Source: Pseudomonas fluorescens (GTDB lineage: Bacteria > Pseudomonadota > Gammaproteobacteria > Pseudomonadales > Pseudomonadaceae). From it: a DNA stretch of 64,000 bases. Within the stretch, counting starts at the first letter, position 1. Each line of letters begins with the position of its first letter. The position numbers and the translations under genes were made by a program. This document shows positions 26,499 to 34,902 of the stretch, in pieces. The notes under the pieces were generated by a model. It saw nothing but the letters and a program-made list of their open reading frames with translations, was not told where the DNA came from and searched no databases. The stretch spans positions 124,001-188,000 of the forward strand of contig NZ_MOBX01000005.1 of the NCBI RefSeq assembly GCF_003732425.1, written 5' to 3'.

Positions 26499-27890
26499 TC
26501 AGCTCAACACCACCGCGCCACGTTTTTCCAGCTTGCGACGGCGTGCCACCAGCAGGCCGGCAGCCACCACCATCAGACTTAGCAAGCCAGTCGCGAGGAT
26601 TTCCACGCGGTGCGCTTCCTGGAACAGCATGATGGTCAGGGCCGCGACGATGAAGATGATTACCGCGTAGGTCAGGCCCGGGAACAGCCACATGCTGAAG
26701 ACGATTTTCTCGCCACGGGCCATGCGCTGTTTGCGCATGCGCAGTTGCGAGAAGGCGATCACCAGGTACACCAGCAGTGCGATGGCGCCGGAGCTGGCCA
26801 GCAGGAACTCGAACACCGCCGCCGGGGCCACGTAGTTGGCGAAGGTGCAGAGGAATGCCGCGCCGGTGGACAGCATCACCGCCCAGTAAGGCGTGCCGCT
26901 TTTGTTGGTGCGAGTCGACATGGCCGGTGCATCGCCACGTTTGCCGAGGGAGAAGAGCATGCGCGACGAGGTGTACAGCGCCGAGTTCAGGCAGCTGGTC
27001 ACCGCGACCAGTACCACGATGTCGACGATCATTTTCGCGTTAGGGATGCCCATGCGTTCAAGCACGGTCTGGTAGGAACCGAGGTTGGCCAGCGTAGGAT
27101 CGTTCCAAGGCACCAGGGCCACAACGATGAAGATCGATACGAGGTAGAACAGGCCGATCCGCCAGATCACCGAGTTGGTAGCCTTGGAGATTTGCTTGCC
27201 CGGGTTCTTCGATTCCGCGGCCGCGATGGTGACGATCTCGGTACCCATAAAGGAGAACATGGTAGTCAGGATTGCGCCCAGCACCGCGCCCATGCCGTTT
27301 GGCAGGAAGCCGCCGCTGTCGAACAGGTGCGACACACCGCTAACCTGACTATTCGGCAGGAAGCCGAAGATCGCCGCCAGGCCGAGGATGATGAAGCCGA
27401 TGATCGCCAGCACCTTGATCAGCGCGAACCAGAATTCGAACTCGCCGTAATTCTTCACACTGAACAGGTTGGTGACGGTCAGCAGCAGGGTAATGACCAG
27501 TGCAAACGCCCAGATCCCTACGCTCGGGAACCATGCATGGAGAATGGTCGCGGCGGCGTTGGCTTCCAGCGGAATCACCAACACCCAGAACCACCAGTAC
27601 AGCCAGCCGATGGTGAAACCGGCCCAATGCCCGATGGCACGGTCGGCGTAGGTCGAAAACGAACCAGTATCCGGCGAGGCAACAGCCATTTCGCCGAGCA
27701 TGCGCATCACCAACACCACCAGGGTACCGGCGGCGGCGTAAGCCAGCAGCACGGCAGGGCCGGCGGCAGCGATGGCATGGCCGGAGCCAACGAACAGACC
27801 GGCGCCGATTACACCGGCGATCGACAACATGGTCACATGACGCGGTTTGAGCCCCTGTTCGAGGCCATTGGAGCTTGGGGTACTGCTCAT
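26499..27890 (-). CDS. gabP: Amino-acid permease, GABA permease type
   Basis: A 463-residue APC-superfamily transporter with about 12 membrane segments. It has the family start LKPRHVTMLSIAGVIGAGLFVGSG, then MRMLGEMAVASPDTGSFSTYADRAIG, MFSFMGTEIVTIAAAESKNP and SSRMLFSLGKRGDAP. It is closest in style to GabP/AnsP-type permeases that import gamma-aminobutyrate or related amino acids. The exact substrate is inferred. ATG 27890 is chosen; an upstream in-frame ATG (27938) would add a non-conserved extension. A sigma-54 promoter motif lies about 95 bases upstream. Confidence 0.85.
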   Translation of the reverse strand: MSSTPSSNGLEQGLKPRHVTMLSIAGVIGAGLFVGSGHAIAAAGPAVLLAYAAAGTLVVLVMRMLGEMAVASPDTGSFSTYADRAIGHWAGFTIGWLYWWFWVLVIPLEANAAATILHAWFPSVGIWAFALVITLLLTVTNLFSVKNYGEFEFWFALIKVLAIIGFIILGLAAIFGFLPNSQVSGVSHLFDSGGFLPNGMGAVLGAILTTMFSFMGTEIVTIAAAESKNPGKQISKATNSVIWRIGLFYLVSIFIVVALVPWNDPTLANLGSYQTVLERMGIPNAKMIVDIVVLVAVTSCLNSALYTSSRMLFSLGKRGDAPAMSTRTNKSGTPYWAVMLSTGAAFLCTFANYVAPAAVFEFLLASSGAIALLVYLVIAFSQLRMRKQRMARGEKIVFSMWLFPGLTYAVIIFIVAALTIMLFQEAHRVEILATGLLSLMVVAAGLLVARRRKLEKRGAVVLS

Positions 27891-27984
27891 CGAAACTACC
27901 TTTGCGAGGAAAGCGATTGCGTCCGGCCCGTCTGGCATTTTCTTTCTCGTAAAAAGAAACCAACGGGGCGTTCCTTATTCTGCA

Positions 27985-28001
27985 CGCAAGTTTTGCGCCA
28001 A
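27985..28001 (-). promoter_or_regulatory. Sigma-54 (-24/-12) promoter upstream of the permease
   Basis: On the minus strand the sequence reads TTGGCGCAAAACTTGCG: TGGC, seven bases, TTGC, so GG and GC have the exact 10-base spacing of RpoN promoters. It points at the permease start at 27890. RpoN control fits nitrogen-regulated uptake of GABA-like compounds. Confidence 0.7.
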
Positions 28002-28444
28002 AATGTTTCAAACTCTTCTGTGCCGCGGCTTTGCGCGCGACCGGACAGTCATCGCAAGTCCTTGGATTTAATGGCAATCCGCCAGAGCGTTACCCTGCGA
28101 CTCACTTTTCAAACGAAACAGCGCACCAGAAACACACTGAAAAAGTGTGGGATGCACAATAAAAGGGCGAATCAGGAACGTTCGGCCGGATAGCGCTTCC
28201 AACACCCCGCCAAAGCTGGCAACATCGCGCCTTTTTTTACGCGACACCCACGGGTTTGCACGATCAAACACCCGTTCGGTTGTTGATGGGGCGACAGTCT
28301 GCTGTGCCGATGCGACAACCTGCCACACGCCACCCGTTAACCGCTCGTAGCGCTGTTGGCTGCCATTGAAACGCTATGCTAGCTTGGCCGCCTCGCCAGG
28401 AAGGCCATCCAACAGCAGGAGCGCAACATATATGAGGAACGCAC
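28002..28444. other. 443-base intergenic region between divergent transporter genes
   Basis: I see no credible gene here; short frames lack ribosome binding sites and family likeness. The region presumably holds the enhancer or activator sites for the sigma-54 promoter on its left and the promoter of the ABC operon on its right. An AGGA tract precedes the ATG at 28445. Confidence 0.5.
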
Positions 28445-29218
28445 ATGGCTGAGGCCACGCCCGCGCTTGAAATCCGCAACTTGCACAAACGCTACGGACA
28501 GCTTGAGGTGCTCAAAGGCATCTCGCTGACCGCCCGCGACGGCGATGTGATCTCGATCCTCGGTTCCTCCGGTTCCGGCAAGTCCACGTTCCTGCGTTGC
28601 ATCAACCTGTTGGAAAACCCGCACCAGGGCCAGATTCTGGTGGCCGGTGAAGAACTCAAGCTCAAATCCGCCAAAAATGGCGAACTGGTTGCCGCCGACG
28701 GCAAACAGATCAACCGCCTGCGCTCCGAGATTGGTTTTGTGTTTCAAAACTTTAATCTGTGGCCGCACATGAGCATCCTCGACAACATCATCGAGGCACC
28801 GCGTCGCGTGCTCGGCCAGAGCAAGGCCGAGGCCATCGAAGTCGCCGAAGCGCTGCTGGCCAAGGTCGGCATCGCCGACAAGCGCCACGCTTACCCGGCG
28901 CAATTGTCCGGCGGTCAGCAACAGCGCGCGGCGATTGCCCGCACGCTGGCAATGCAGCCGAAGGTGATCCTGTTCGACGAGCCCACCTCGGCCCTTGACC
29001 CGGAAATGGTTCAGGAAGTACTTAGTGTCATCCGCGCATTGGCCGAAGAAGGTCGCACCATGCTGCTCGTGACCCACGAAATGGGCTTCGCCCGTCAGGT
29101 CTCCAGCGAAGTGGTGTTCCTTCATCAGGGCCTTATAGAAGAGCAAGGATCGCCTCAGCAGGTGTTCGAAAACCCGCTTTCGGCGCGCTGCAAACAATTC
29201 ATGTCCAGCAACCGCTAA
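28445..29218 (+). CDS. Amino-acid ABC transporter ATP-binding protein (HisP/GlnQ type)
   Basis: 257 residues. Walker A GSSGSGKST at about 39-47, Q-loop FVFQNFNLWPHMS, signature LSGGQQQRAA, Walker B VILFDEPTSALDPE and the switch His in LLVTHEMGFA. The insertion between Walker A and Q-loop (KSAKNGELVAADGKQ) is typical of HisP-like ATPases of basic amino-acid importers. It leads an operon ATPase, binding protein, permease, permease. Confidence 0.95.
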   Translation: MAEATPALEIRNLHKRYGQLEVLKGISLTARDGDVISILGSSGSGKSTFLRCINLLENPHQGQILVAGEELKLKSAKNGELVAADGKQINRLRSEIGFVFQNFNLWPHMSILDNIIEAPRRVLGQSKAEAIEVAEALLAKVGIADKRHAYPAQLSGGQQQRAAIARTLAMQPKVILFDEPTSALDPEMVQEVLSVIRALAEEGRTMLLVTHEMGFARQVSSEVVFLHQGLIEEQGSPQQVFENPLSARCKQFMSSNR

Positions 29219-29231
29219 CGGAGCAACATGC

Positions 29232-29981
29232 ATGCAGAATTTTAAAAAGGTCTTCCTGGCCGCCGCCGTCACCCTCGCGTTCAGCGCCGGTGCCATGGCC
29301 GAGACCCTGAAGATGGGCATCGAGGCGGCGTACCCGCCGTTCAACAACAAAGACGCCAGCGGCAACGTGGTCGGCTTCGACAAAGACATCGGCGACGCCC
29401 TCTGCGCGAAGATGAAAGTCGAATGCACCGTGGTCACTTCCGACTGGGACGGCATCATCCCGGCCCTGAACGCGAAGAAGTTCGACTTCCTGATCTCCTC
29501 GCTGTCGATCACCGACGAACGCAAGCAAGCGGTGGACTTCACCGAGCCGTACTACTCGAACAAGCTGCAGTTCATCGCGCCGAAAAACGTCGACTTCAAA
29601 ACCGACAAGGACTCGCTCAAGGGCAAGACCATCGGTACCCAGCGTGCGACCCTGGCCGGCACCTGGCTGGAAGACACCTACGCCGACGACATCAAGGTCA
29701 GCCTCTACGACACCCAGGAAAACGCCTACCTCGACCTGACTTCCGGTCGTGTCGACGCCATCCTCGCCGACAAGTACGCCAACTATGACTGGCTGAAAAG
29801 CGACGCCGGCAAGAACTACGAGTTCAAAGGCGATGCTGTTGTAGAAAGCGACAAGATCGGCATCGCTGTGCGCAAAGGCGACCCGCTGCGTGAGAAGCTG
29901 AACGCCGCCCTGAAGGAAATCGTCGCCGACGGCACCTACAAGAAGATCAACGACAAGTACTTCCCGTTCAGCATCTATTGA
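29232..29981 (+). CDS. Basic-amino-acid periplasmic binding protein (HisJ/ArgT/AotJ type)
   Basis: 249 residues with a signal peptide (cleavage after AMA, about residue 23). Family 3 motifs include LKMGIEAAYPPFN, GFDKDIGDALCAKM (G-F-D-x-D-I-G-x-A-L), SDWDGIIPALNAKKFD and SSLSITDERKQAVDFTEPYY. Lysine, arginine, ornithine or histidine is the likely ligand group, judging by similarity to HisJ/ArgT. It starts 13 bases after the ATPase stop. Confidence 0.93.
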   Translation: MQNFKKVFLAAAVTLAFSAGAMAETLKMGIEAAYPPFNNKDASGNVVGFDKDIGDALCAKMKVECTVVTSDWDGIIPALNAKKFDFLISSLSITDERKQAVDFTEPYYSNKLQFIAPKNVDFKTDKDSLKGKTIGTQRATLAGTWLEDTYADDIKVSLYDTQENAYLDLTSGRVDAILADKYANYDWLKSDAGKNYEFKGDAVVESDKIGIAVRKGDPLREKLNAALKEIVADGTYKKINDKYFPFSIY

Positions 29982-30059
29982 TCCTGACCTGTGGGACTGG
30001 CGCCGTCATTCAACGGCGCCGGCTCCCGACTTTGCCTGCCGCAATTTGAACAGAAACCC

Positions 30060-30755
30060 ATGATTATCGACCTCTACGGATTCGGCCCGGCCCTCGCTGC
30101 CGGTGCGCTGATGACCGTCAAACTGGCGCTGACGGCCCTGTGCCTGGGACTGGTACTCGGCCTGCTCGGCGCCTTGGCCAAGACTTCCCCGTACAAGCCA
30201 CTGCAATGGCTTGGCGGTACTTATTCGACCTTGGTGCGTGGTGTCCCGGAATTGCTCTGGGTGCTGTTGATCTACTTCGGTACGGTCAACCTGATGCGCA
30301 GCCTCGGTGAGTTTTTCGGTAACCCCGACCTGCAACTCAGCGCTTTCGCCGCCGGCGTCATTGCGCTGGGTCTGTGCTTCGGCGCCTATGCCACGGAAGT
30401 CTTCCGCGGCGCAATCCTCGCCATTCCCAAGGGCCACCGTGAAGCCGGTGTGGCGCTGGGCCTGTCGAAATGGCGGATCTTCACCAGGCTGATCATGCCG
30501 CAGATGTGGCGTATCGCCCTGCCGGGCCTGGGTAACCTGTTCATGATCCTGATGAAAGACACCGCGCTGGTGTCGGTGATCGGCCTGGAAGAAATCATGC
30601 GTCACGCGCAGATCGGCGTGACCGTCTCGAAACAGCCGTTCACCTTCTATCTGGTGGCGGCGGTCATGTATCTGGGCCTCACGGTGCTGGCGATGACCGG
30701 CATGCACTTCCTGGAAAAACGCGCCGCTCGCGGCTTTGCGAGGAGCGCTTCATGA
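30060..30755 (+). CDS. Amino-acid ABC transporter permease (HisQ type)
   Basis: A 231-residue inner-membrane permease with about five membrane segments and the EAA loop GHREAGVALGLSKWRIFTRLIMPQ that docks the ATPase. STLVRGVPELLWVLLIYFG is the family N-terminal motif. The start is placed at ATG 30060 (MIIDLYGFGP); an upstream frame opening adds unlikely sequence. It overlaps the next permease by four bases. Confidence 0.94.
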   Translation: MIIDLYGFGPALAAGALMTVKLALTALCLGLVLGLLGALAKTSPYKPLQWLGGTYSTLVRGVPELLWVLLIYFGTVNLMRSLGEFFGNPDLQLSAFAAGVIALGLCFGAYATEVFRGAILAIPKGHREAGVALGLSKWRIFTRLIMPQMWRIALPGLGNLFMILMKDTALVSVIGLEEIMRHAQIGVTVSKQPFTFYLVAAVMYLGLTVLAMTGMHFLEKRAARGFARSAS

Positions 30756-31441
30756 ACTGGGAAGTGATCATCAAGTGGCTGCCGAAACTGGCACAGGGCG
30801 CGACTCTGACCCTGGAGCTGGTGGCGATTGCCGTGATTGCCGGCCTGCTGCTGGCCATTCCACTGGGCATCGCCCGCTCTTCGAAGCTGTGGTACGTGCG
30901 CGCTTTGCCCTACGCCTACATCTTCTTTTTCCGTGGCACGCCGTTGCTGGTGCAACTGTTCCTCGTCTACTACGGCCTGGCGCAGTTCGATGCCGTGCGT
31001 AGCAGCGCGCTGTGGCCATACCTGCGCGATCCGTTCTGGTGCACCACCGCGACCATGACCCTGCACACCGCGGCGTACATCGCCGAGATCCTGCGCGGCG
31101 CAATCCAGGCGATTCCGCCCGGCGAGATCGAAGCGGCGCGGGCGCTGGGCATGTCCAAACCCAAGGCAATGCTCTACATCATGCTGCCGCGTGCAGCGCG
31201 CATCGGCCTGCCGGCCTACAGCAACGAAGTGATCCTGATGCTCAAGGCCAGCGCGCTGGCGAGCACCGTGACCCTGTTGGAACTGACCGGCATGGCCCGC
31301 ACGATCATTGCCCGCACCTACCTGCCGGTGGAGATCTTCTTCGCTGCGGGCGTGTTCTATCTGCTGATGTCCTACGTGCTGGTGCGCGGCTTCAAGCTGC
31401 TGGAGCGCTGGCTGCGCGTCGATGCCTGCCAAGGGCGTTGA
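30752..31441 (+). CDS. Amino-acid ABC transporter permease (HisM type)
   Basis: The 229-residue partner permease with FFRGTPLLVQLFLVYYG and the EAA loop PPGEIEAARALGMSKPKAMLYIMLPRA. It is coupled to the HisQ-type gene (ATGA overlap) and overlaps the following methyltransferase by 20 bases, so the latter is probably co-transcribed. Confidence 0.94.
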   Translation: MNWEVIIKWLPKLAQGATLTLELVAIAVIAGLLLAIPLGIARSSKLWYVRALPYAYIFFFRGTPLLVQLFLVYYGLAQFDAVRSSALWPYLRDPFWCTTATMTLHTAAYIAEILRGAIQAIPPGEIEAARALGMSKPKAMLYIMLPRAARIGLPAYSNEVILMLKASALASTVTLLELTGMARTIIARTYLPVEIFFAAGVFYLLMSYVLVRGFKLLERWLRVDACQGR

Positions 31442-32657
31442 TGCTTCCCACGTGCTGACGGGCGAGGACTTACTCGCCCGCTTCACGGCGCTGGATGCAT
31501 TTCTGACAACGCATCAGGCGCTGTGGAAACCTCGACCGTTCAATCATCTTTCGCTTGCTTGGGAAGCGTCCTACCCGGAGCTGGCCTTGTGGCTACGCGG
31601 ACGGTCGCTGGAAGACGCGGAAAACGCTCATAACCAACCTGCTGATCTTGTCGATGCGCCGGAGCCGTTTGCTTCATTGGCGGCGTTGTCGGCTGAGTTG
31701 AGTGCGGTTGGCGAGTTGCCGGGGCATGCGCTGGAAGCTGCGGGGCATCGGCTGAATGTCGATGTGCCGGGACGCAAGTGGCAGCAGATCGAGGCGTTTG
31801 CCAGTCGTTTGTCCTTTGCTTCGCAGCCGACGTACTGGCTGGACTGGTGTTCAGGCAAGGGGCACTTGGGTCGACGTTTGTTGAGTGAGGGACAGCAGCT
31901 GACTTGCGTTGAATACGATCCTTTATTGGTAGCCAGCGGTCAGGCGTTAAGTCAACGTCATCATCTGCACGCTTTGCATGTGGAACAGGATGTACTGGCG
32001 GCGAATGCCTCTGCCGTGTTGAGCGCGACTCACACACCCGTCGCCCTCCACGCCTGCGGCGATCTGCATGTGCGCCTGATGCAACTGGCGAGCGCTGCCG
32101 GATGTCAGCAGATGGCCATTGCCCCGTGCTGCTACAACCGGATCAATCGCAGCGAATACCAGGCATTGTCCTGCGCGGGCTTGCGATCGGACCTACAGCT
32201 CTCGCTCGAAGATCTGGCACTGCCAATGAGCGAAACCGTCACCGCCGGTGCACGCGTCCGACGTCAGCGCGACACCTCCATGGCCCGGCGCCTGGCCTTC
32301 GACCTGTTGCAACGGCAAGTGCGCGGCGTCGACGAATACCTGCCAACCCCGTCCCTGCCCAGCGCTTGGCTGGACAAACCCTTCGCCGATTACTGCCGGG
32401 ATTTGGCGGCATTGAAAGAGTTATCCACAATCGGCACGCCAGATTGGTCCGCACTCGAATCAGCCGGTTGGCGACGGTTGGCGGAAGTTCGCAACCTCGA
32501 ATTACTGCGCGGATTGTTCCGACGGCCACTGGAGCTTTGGCTGAACCTGGATCGAGCACTTTTCCTCGTCGAACAGGAATACGTCGTACGCCTCGGCCGC
32601 TTTTGCGACTCCTCACTCACACCGCGTAACTTAATGCTGCTCGCCGAACGCGCTTAA
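31422..32657 (+). CDS. Class I SAM-dependent methyltransferase (Methyltransf_32-like)
   Basis: 411 residues. The central Rossmann-type core has WLDWCSGKGHLGRRLL (motif I) at about 139-154, then LTCVEYDPLLVASGQ (acidic motif II), HACGDLHVRLM and the Pro-Cys-Cys motif IAPCCYNRI, which is characteristic of this little-studied family. The N-terminal region is helical and the C-terminal 130 residues are family-specific. The substrate is unknown. The start overlaps the HisM-type permease by 20 bases, giving coupling to the transporter operon. Confidence 0.8.
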   Translation: MPAKGVDASHVLTGEDLLARFTALDAFLTTHQALWKPRPFNHLSLAWEASYPELALWLRGRSLEDAENAHNQPADLVDAPEPFASLAALSAELSAVGELPGHALEAAGHRLNVDVPGRKWQQIEAFASRLSFASQPTYWLDWCSGKGHLGRRLLSEGQQLTCVEYDPLLVASGQALSQRHHLHALHVEQDVLAANASAVLSATHTPVALHACGDLHVRLMQLASAAGCQQMAIAPCCYNRINRSEYQALSCAGLRSDLQLSLEDLALPMSETVTAGARVRRQRDTSMARRLAFDLLQRQVRGVDEYLPTPSLPSAWLDKPFADYCRDLAALKELSTIGTPDWSALESAGWRRLAEVRNLELLRGLFRRPLELWLNLDRALFLVEQEYVVRLGRFCDSSLTPRNLMLLAERA

Positions 32658-32988
32658 AACGTTACGGCCTGTGGATAACTCTGTTGATGGATTTACCGTG
32701 GATCCAATATCTACGCCTGTTTCGAGGCATTAATCGAGCTGGTCATTTTTGTTCATATAAATAAAAAACCTGTAAAACAGGGATTTGCGAACAAAATGAG
32801 AATGGGTTCACAAAACCTCGGTTAATCGCCTACTCATGCCTCTCAGTTGTGCATAAGCCGCCAATCAAAACGACATAACCGCCGAATAAAGGGTTCTTCG
32901 ACCGAATCATTGCGGCCTCCTCCCTGCCTTGTTATACAAGGCCATCAGCGCCCCCGAACAAGAACAATCAGACCGAAAGGAAGCGACC
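32658..32988. other. AT-rich intergenic region before the FkbM gene
   Basis: This 331-base stretch has no credible gene. It contains a perfect DnaA-box 9-mer (TGTGGATAA, 32670-32678), an AT-rich tract at about 32745-32775 and the hairpin GCCTTG-TTATA-CAAGGC at 32926-32942. A promoter for the FkbM gene probably lies here, but I cannot place it firmly. Confidence 0.5.
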
Positions 32989-33825
32989 GTGACGTTTATC
33001 TCTTACGCACAGAATTTCGAAGACGTTCGCCTGTGGCGTGCGCTCAAGCAGGTCGAGCACGGCTTCTATATCGATGTCGGAGCCAACGACCCGAATCACG
33101 ACTCAGTCACCAAAGCTTTCTACGATCATGGCTGGCAAGGTGTGAACGTCGAGCCGATGCAAAACTACTACGACGCTCTTTGCCAGCAACGCCCACGCGA
33201 CGCCACTGTGCAATGCATCGCCAGCGATCAGCCCGGCGAAATGACGTTCTACGCCATCCCCGATACCGGCCTGTCGACTGCCGATCCGGCCATCGCCCGG
33301 CAACACAAAGACCAAGGCATGGACGTGCGTAGCCTCACCGTAAAGGCCCGTACACTGACGTCGATCTGCGAACAATACGCCGCTGATCGGCCAATCCATT
33401 TTTTGAAAATCGACGTCGAAGGCCACGAAGAAAGCGTCCTGCGTGGCATGGACTTCACTCGTTTCCGCCCCTGGATCATCGTCATCGAAACACCATGGGA
33501 GCGCGACCACACCTGGGAACCGCTGGTCACCGAGGGGGGTTATCAAGCGATCCTGTTCGACGGCCTCAACACCTGGTTCCTCGCCGACGAATACATGCAG
33601 CTGAAACCGGCTTTCGACATTCCGCCGTGCAACCTCGACAACTTCCAACTGTGCAAAGGCCACGCCTTCGCCCACCCGATCAGCGCCAGCGAAGTCGACA
33701 CCGCCCAACAACTGGCCAACGCTCTGCAACGCGCCGAACAGGCCGAAGCGCAACTGGCGGCCCTGCAAAACAGCCGCACCGTGAAGGCCGTGCAAAAGCT
33801 GCGAAACGTGCTTCGCAGGGCTTGA
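32989..33825 (+). CDS. FkbM-family SAM methyltransferase
   Basis: 278 residues from a GTG with AAAGGAAG eight bases upstream. FkbM features: YAQNFEDVRLWRAL, GFYIDVGANDPNHDSVT (SAM motif I), GVNVEPM, and the motif FLKIDVEGHEESVLRGMD. After the catalytic domain (to about 220) there is a short coiled coil (AQQLANALQRAEQAEAQLAAL) and a basic tail. FkbM enzymes O-methylate sugars or polyketides. The coiled tail resembles those of Pseudomonas cell-surface glycan enzymes; the substrate is unknown. Confidence 0.9.
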   Translation: MTFISYAQNFEDVRLWRALKQVEHGFYIDVGANDPNHDSVTKAFYDHGWQGVNVEPMQNYYDALCQQRPRDATVQCIASDQPGEMTFYAIPDTGLSTADPAIARQHKDQGMDVRSLTVKARTLTSICEQYAADRPIHFLKIDVEGHEESVLRGMDFTRFRPWIIVIETPWERDHTWEPLVTEGGYQAILFDGLNTWFLADEYMQLKPAFDIPPCNLDNFQLCKGHAFAHPISASEVDTAQQLANALQRAEQAEAQLAALQNSRTVKAVQKLRNVLRRA

Positions 33826-33860
33826 TTCAGCCGAATGCAAAAATAGTCTGAATTCAGGGG

Positions 33861-33888
33861 TTTACAGGATCTTCCCAATCGCTATAAT
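33861..33888 (+). promoter_or_regulatory. Sigma-70 promoter of tRNA-Thr
   Basis: TTTACA (33861-33866) and a perfect TATAAT (33883-33888) have 16-base spacing, with the tRNA starting 13 bases after the -10. Confidence 0.85.
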
Positions 33889-33900
33889 CGTCGCCCACAC

Positions 33901-33976
<76 letters not shown>

Positions 33977-33984
33977 TACAAAAC

Positions 33985-34014
33985 GAAGCCCCTGCAGAAA
34001 TGCAGGGGCTTTGT
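33985..34014 (+). terminator. Intrinsic terminator after tRNA-Thr
   Basis: An 11-bp stem AAGCCCCTGCA / TGCAGGGGCTT with GAAA loop is followed by TTGTTG. Confidence 0.9.
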
Positions 34015-34226
34015 TGTTTCTGGGCGTTTATATCTTTAGCCGCGTTTCAGCTTCAGTAGAAATAGCGCCTCTGCTCTACACACGTAGATCTAATCGCCAG
34101 ACGCCCTTCTCCCCCAAAGCACGGCTTTTACCCAAAACGCCCGAATTTCCGCTTTTATGCCAAATTATGAACTGGCAATAATTATGGCGTGCCCATAAAA
34201 AGGTGTGATTGCACGAGCAGCGTTTC

Positions 34227-34412
34227 TCAGCTCACTGAACCGGCTGACTCAATGGCAGCCCAGTTTCCCAGTCCAAGAGTGCTTGATGCCTCGACGCTTT
34301 GTTCCTCCGCCGCAGAGAGCAGCATCTGCATTACACGCTCGGCCTCACCGGCCTTCATCTGACGTACAGACTCCAGTAAATCCTGCTGGAATTGCTCCAG
34401 TTCATCGACCAT
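34227..34412 (-). pseudogene. Remnant of an HTH (Xre-type) antitoxin gene
   Basis: A 61-codon frame with an excellent ribosome binding site (GAGGAG 7 nt upstream) begins MVDELEQFQQDLLESVRQMKAGEAERV, as in HTH antitoxins of HigA/MqsA-like pairs (pattern FxxDLLxSVRxMKAG). The helix-turn-helix itself is missing. In the next reading frame the same DNA reads HQALLDWETGLPLSQPVQ and stops, which matches the family's end (RTLQDWEQGRRxPxGPA). This suggests an internal deletion plus frameshift. No toxin gene is seen beside it. A short functional ORF cannot be excluded. Confidence 0.45.
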
Positions 34413-34458
34413 CGCTGATCTCCTCGTTTTGTTGCTTAGAAAAGGCTAAGGACAAGTC

Positions 34459-34683
34459 GTGACCGACAAAACGCATGGCGCGAAATCCTGCGAAATTTGT
34501 TGTAACGAGAAGCCAAGCAAAGCCACTACGGGCCACGATTGTGCATCGGCTCTTCCTCAAGCTACCGTTCAATTCGTCGCTGCCAATTCAGCGACCGGGC
34601 CTGAGAACCCGCGTAAGATACAGGCGCACCAGCGCCCCAAATCACGATTGCCGGCGCTTTTTTGTGCTCGCATCTACGTGTAA
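34459..34683 (+). CDS. Possible small Cys-containing ORF of the C4-like cassette
   Basis: 74 codons from a GTG with AAGGA six bases upstream. The first half has CEICCNEKPSKATTGHDC; the last third is the translation of a terminator-like hairpin (HQRPKSRLPALFCARIYV). No family is recognised. It may be only a spurious frame across a conserved non-coding cassette. Confidence 0.25.
   Translation: MTDKTHGAKSCEICCNEKPSKATTGHDCASALPQATVQFVAANSATGPENPRKIQAHQRPKSRLPALFCARIYV
34631..34664 (+). terminator. Terminator-like hairpin upstream of the C4-like RNA
   Basis: AGCGCC (34631-34636) pairs with GGCGCT (34653-34658) and runs into TTTTTT. It would end, or attenuate, transcription entering the C4-like cassette from the left. 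Confidence 0.6.
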
Positions 34684-34795
34684 TGGCGGCTGTGCGTGGG
34701 AGACCTTCGGGTCTGCCGGGTTCCTGTATCTCCGGTTTCTCAGCCTGCGCATAGCTGCCACCCTTTCGCCTGAGAACGAAAATGGCGGCTCTCAT
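34680..34795 (+). ncRNA. C4-like phage antisense RNA with its target site
   Basis: The segment has the layout I know from C4 antisense RNAs of P1/P7 and the P4-type immunity region. A hairpin AGACC-TTCG-GGTCT lies at 34701-34714, followed by CCGG...CCGG pairing (34716-34734). AGCTGCCA (34753-34760) can pair, with one G-U, with either of two identical AATGGCGGCT copies at 34682-34691 and 34781-34790. The downstream copy lies 14 bases before the AGGGAG ribosome binding site of the next ORF, where C4 binding represses in P1. Assignment is by remembered consensus and structure; no covariance search was run. Exact ends are uncertain. Confidence 0.6.
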
Positions 34796-34815
34796 TTGAT
34801 ACAGGGAGTTCACAA

Positions 34816-34902
34816 ATGAATGCCATTGATCCATCAGCAATTCACAGAGCTGCAGAAACGGTCACCTCACAACACTTCCTTACGGCAGGTGAAGCGAAAT
34901 GA
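34816..34902 (+). CDS. 28-residue ORF coupled to the DUF3077-like gene
   Basis: The ATG at 34816 has a strong ribosome binding site (AGGGAG, 7 nt). The peptide starts MNAIDPSAIHRAAE and ends FLTAGEAK. Its TGA overlaps the ATG of the next gene (ATGA), so translation of the two should be coupled. Its position, directly after the C4-like target, is that of icd in P1-type operons, although the sequence is not recognisably Icd. It may be a leader whose translation, blocked by the antisense RNA, gates the downstream gene. Confidence 0.55.
   Translation: MNAIDPSAIHRAAETVTSQHFLTAGEAK

Noticed and set aside
26610..28193. 527-codon plus-strand open frame opposite the GABA-type permease
   Set aside because: Antisense shadow rich in H, Q, R and G, with no recognisable domain.
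32422..32678. DnaA boxes near 32.5 kb as a replication origin
   Set aside because: Only two boxes 240 bases apart, one inside a gene, with no dnaA, dnaN or AT-rich unwinding cluster.
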